The position numbers were made by a program, and so were the translations under genes. Shown here piece by piece: positions 5,764-5,780 of a stretch of 5,780 bases of DNA. The notes beneath the pieces were generated by a model. The model was not told the origin of the DNA. It saw only the letters and a list, made by a program, of their open reading frames with translations, and made no database searches. How positions within the stretch are numbered: position 1 is the stretch's first letter; each line of letters opens with the position of its first letter. The stretch lies in the NCBI GenBank assembly GCA_902783235.1, contig CACZQG010000038.1, positions 1 through 5,780 on the forward strand. The letters are read 5' to 3'. The DNA comes from an uncultured Ruminococcus sp. Its GTDB lineage: Bacteria > Bacillota > Clostridia > Oscillospirales > Ruminococcaceae.

Positions 5764-5780
5764 CCAAATCAAAGATTTGG
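5764..5780. repeat. Short inverted repeat at the right edge
   Basis: CCAAATC (5764-5770) and GATTTGG (5774-5780) are perfect 7-bp complements around AAA. It may be a small hairpin, perhaps a terminator stem of the preceding element, or a regulator site. The window ends exactly at the second arm, so any following T-tract cannot be seen. Confidence 0.4.

Overview
The window looks like part of a chromosome of a fibre-degrading anaerobic Firmicute, most likely a Ruminococcus-like gut or rumen member of the Oscillospiraceae. The reasons are AT-rich spacers, strong AGGAGG-type ribosome binding sites, sigma-A-type promoters, a secreted xylanase with Thr/Lys/Ala and poly-Asn linkers joining CBM22 modules, and a fermentative iron-dependent alcohol dehydrogenase. 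The taxonomic placement is inference from protein style, not from a marker gene.

Layout from left to right. Positions 1-129 hold no gene but can form a long-range helix closing about 116 nt. Positions 130-1053 (minus strand) encode a PfkB-family 1-phosphofructokinase, FruK, with its own clear promoter at 1093-1121. A hairpin at 1210-1239 probably ends the upstream gene. Positions 1274-3802 (minus strand) encode an 842-residue secreted GH30 subfamily 8-type glucuronoxylanase followed by two CBM22-like modules on low-complexity linkers. Positions 3803-4314 are a divergent intergenic region of about 510 bp with several dyads and a good promoter for the gene to the right. It also contains a GC-richer leader closed by a perfect 10-bp inverted repeat. 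Positions 4315-5478 (plus strand) encode an iron-containing alcohol dehydrogenase of the YqhD/BdhA type. A 64-nt hairpin at 5511-5574 then serves as a probable bidirectional terminator. The last 200 bases have no ORF but contain a second unidentified foldable element and a short inverted repeat at the very edge.

The three genes do not form one operon. The xylanase acts outside the cell on glucuronoxylan. FruK feeds fructose-1-phosphate into glycolysis, and the alcohol dehydrogenase disposes of reducing equivalents by reducing aldehydes. They fit a polysaccharide-fermenting lifestyle, but nothing in the sequence links them into a dedicated pathway. The most interesting part is non-coding: the leader of the alcohol dehydrogenase gene at 4178-4290. 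It could be a structured cis-regulatory RNA or a pair of LacI-type operators.
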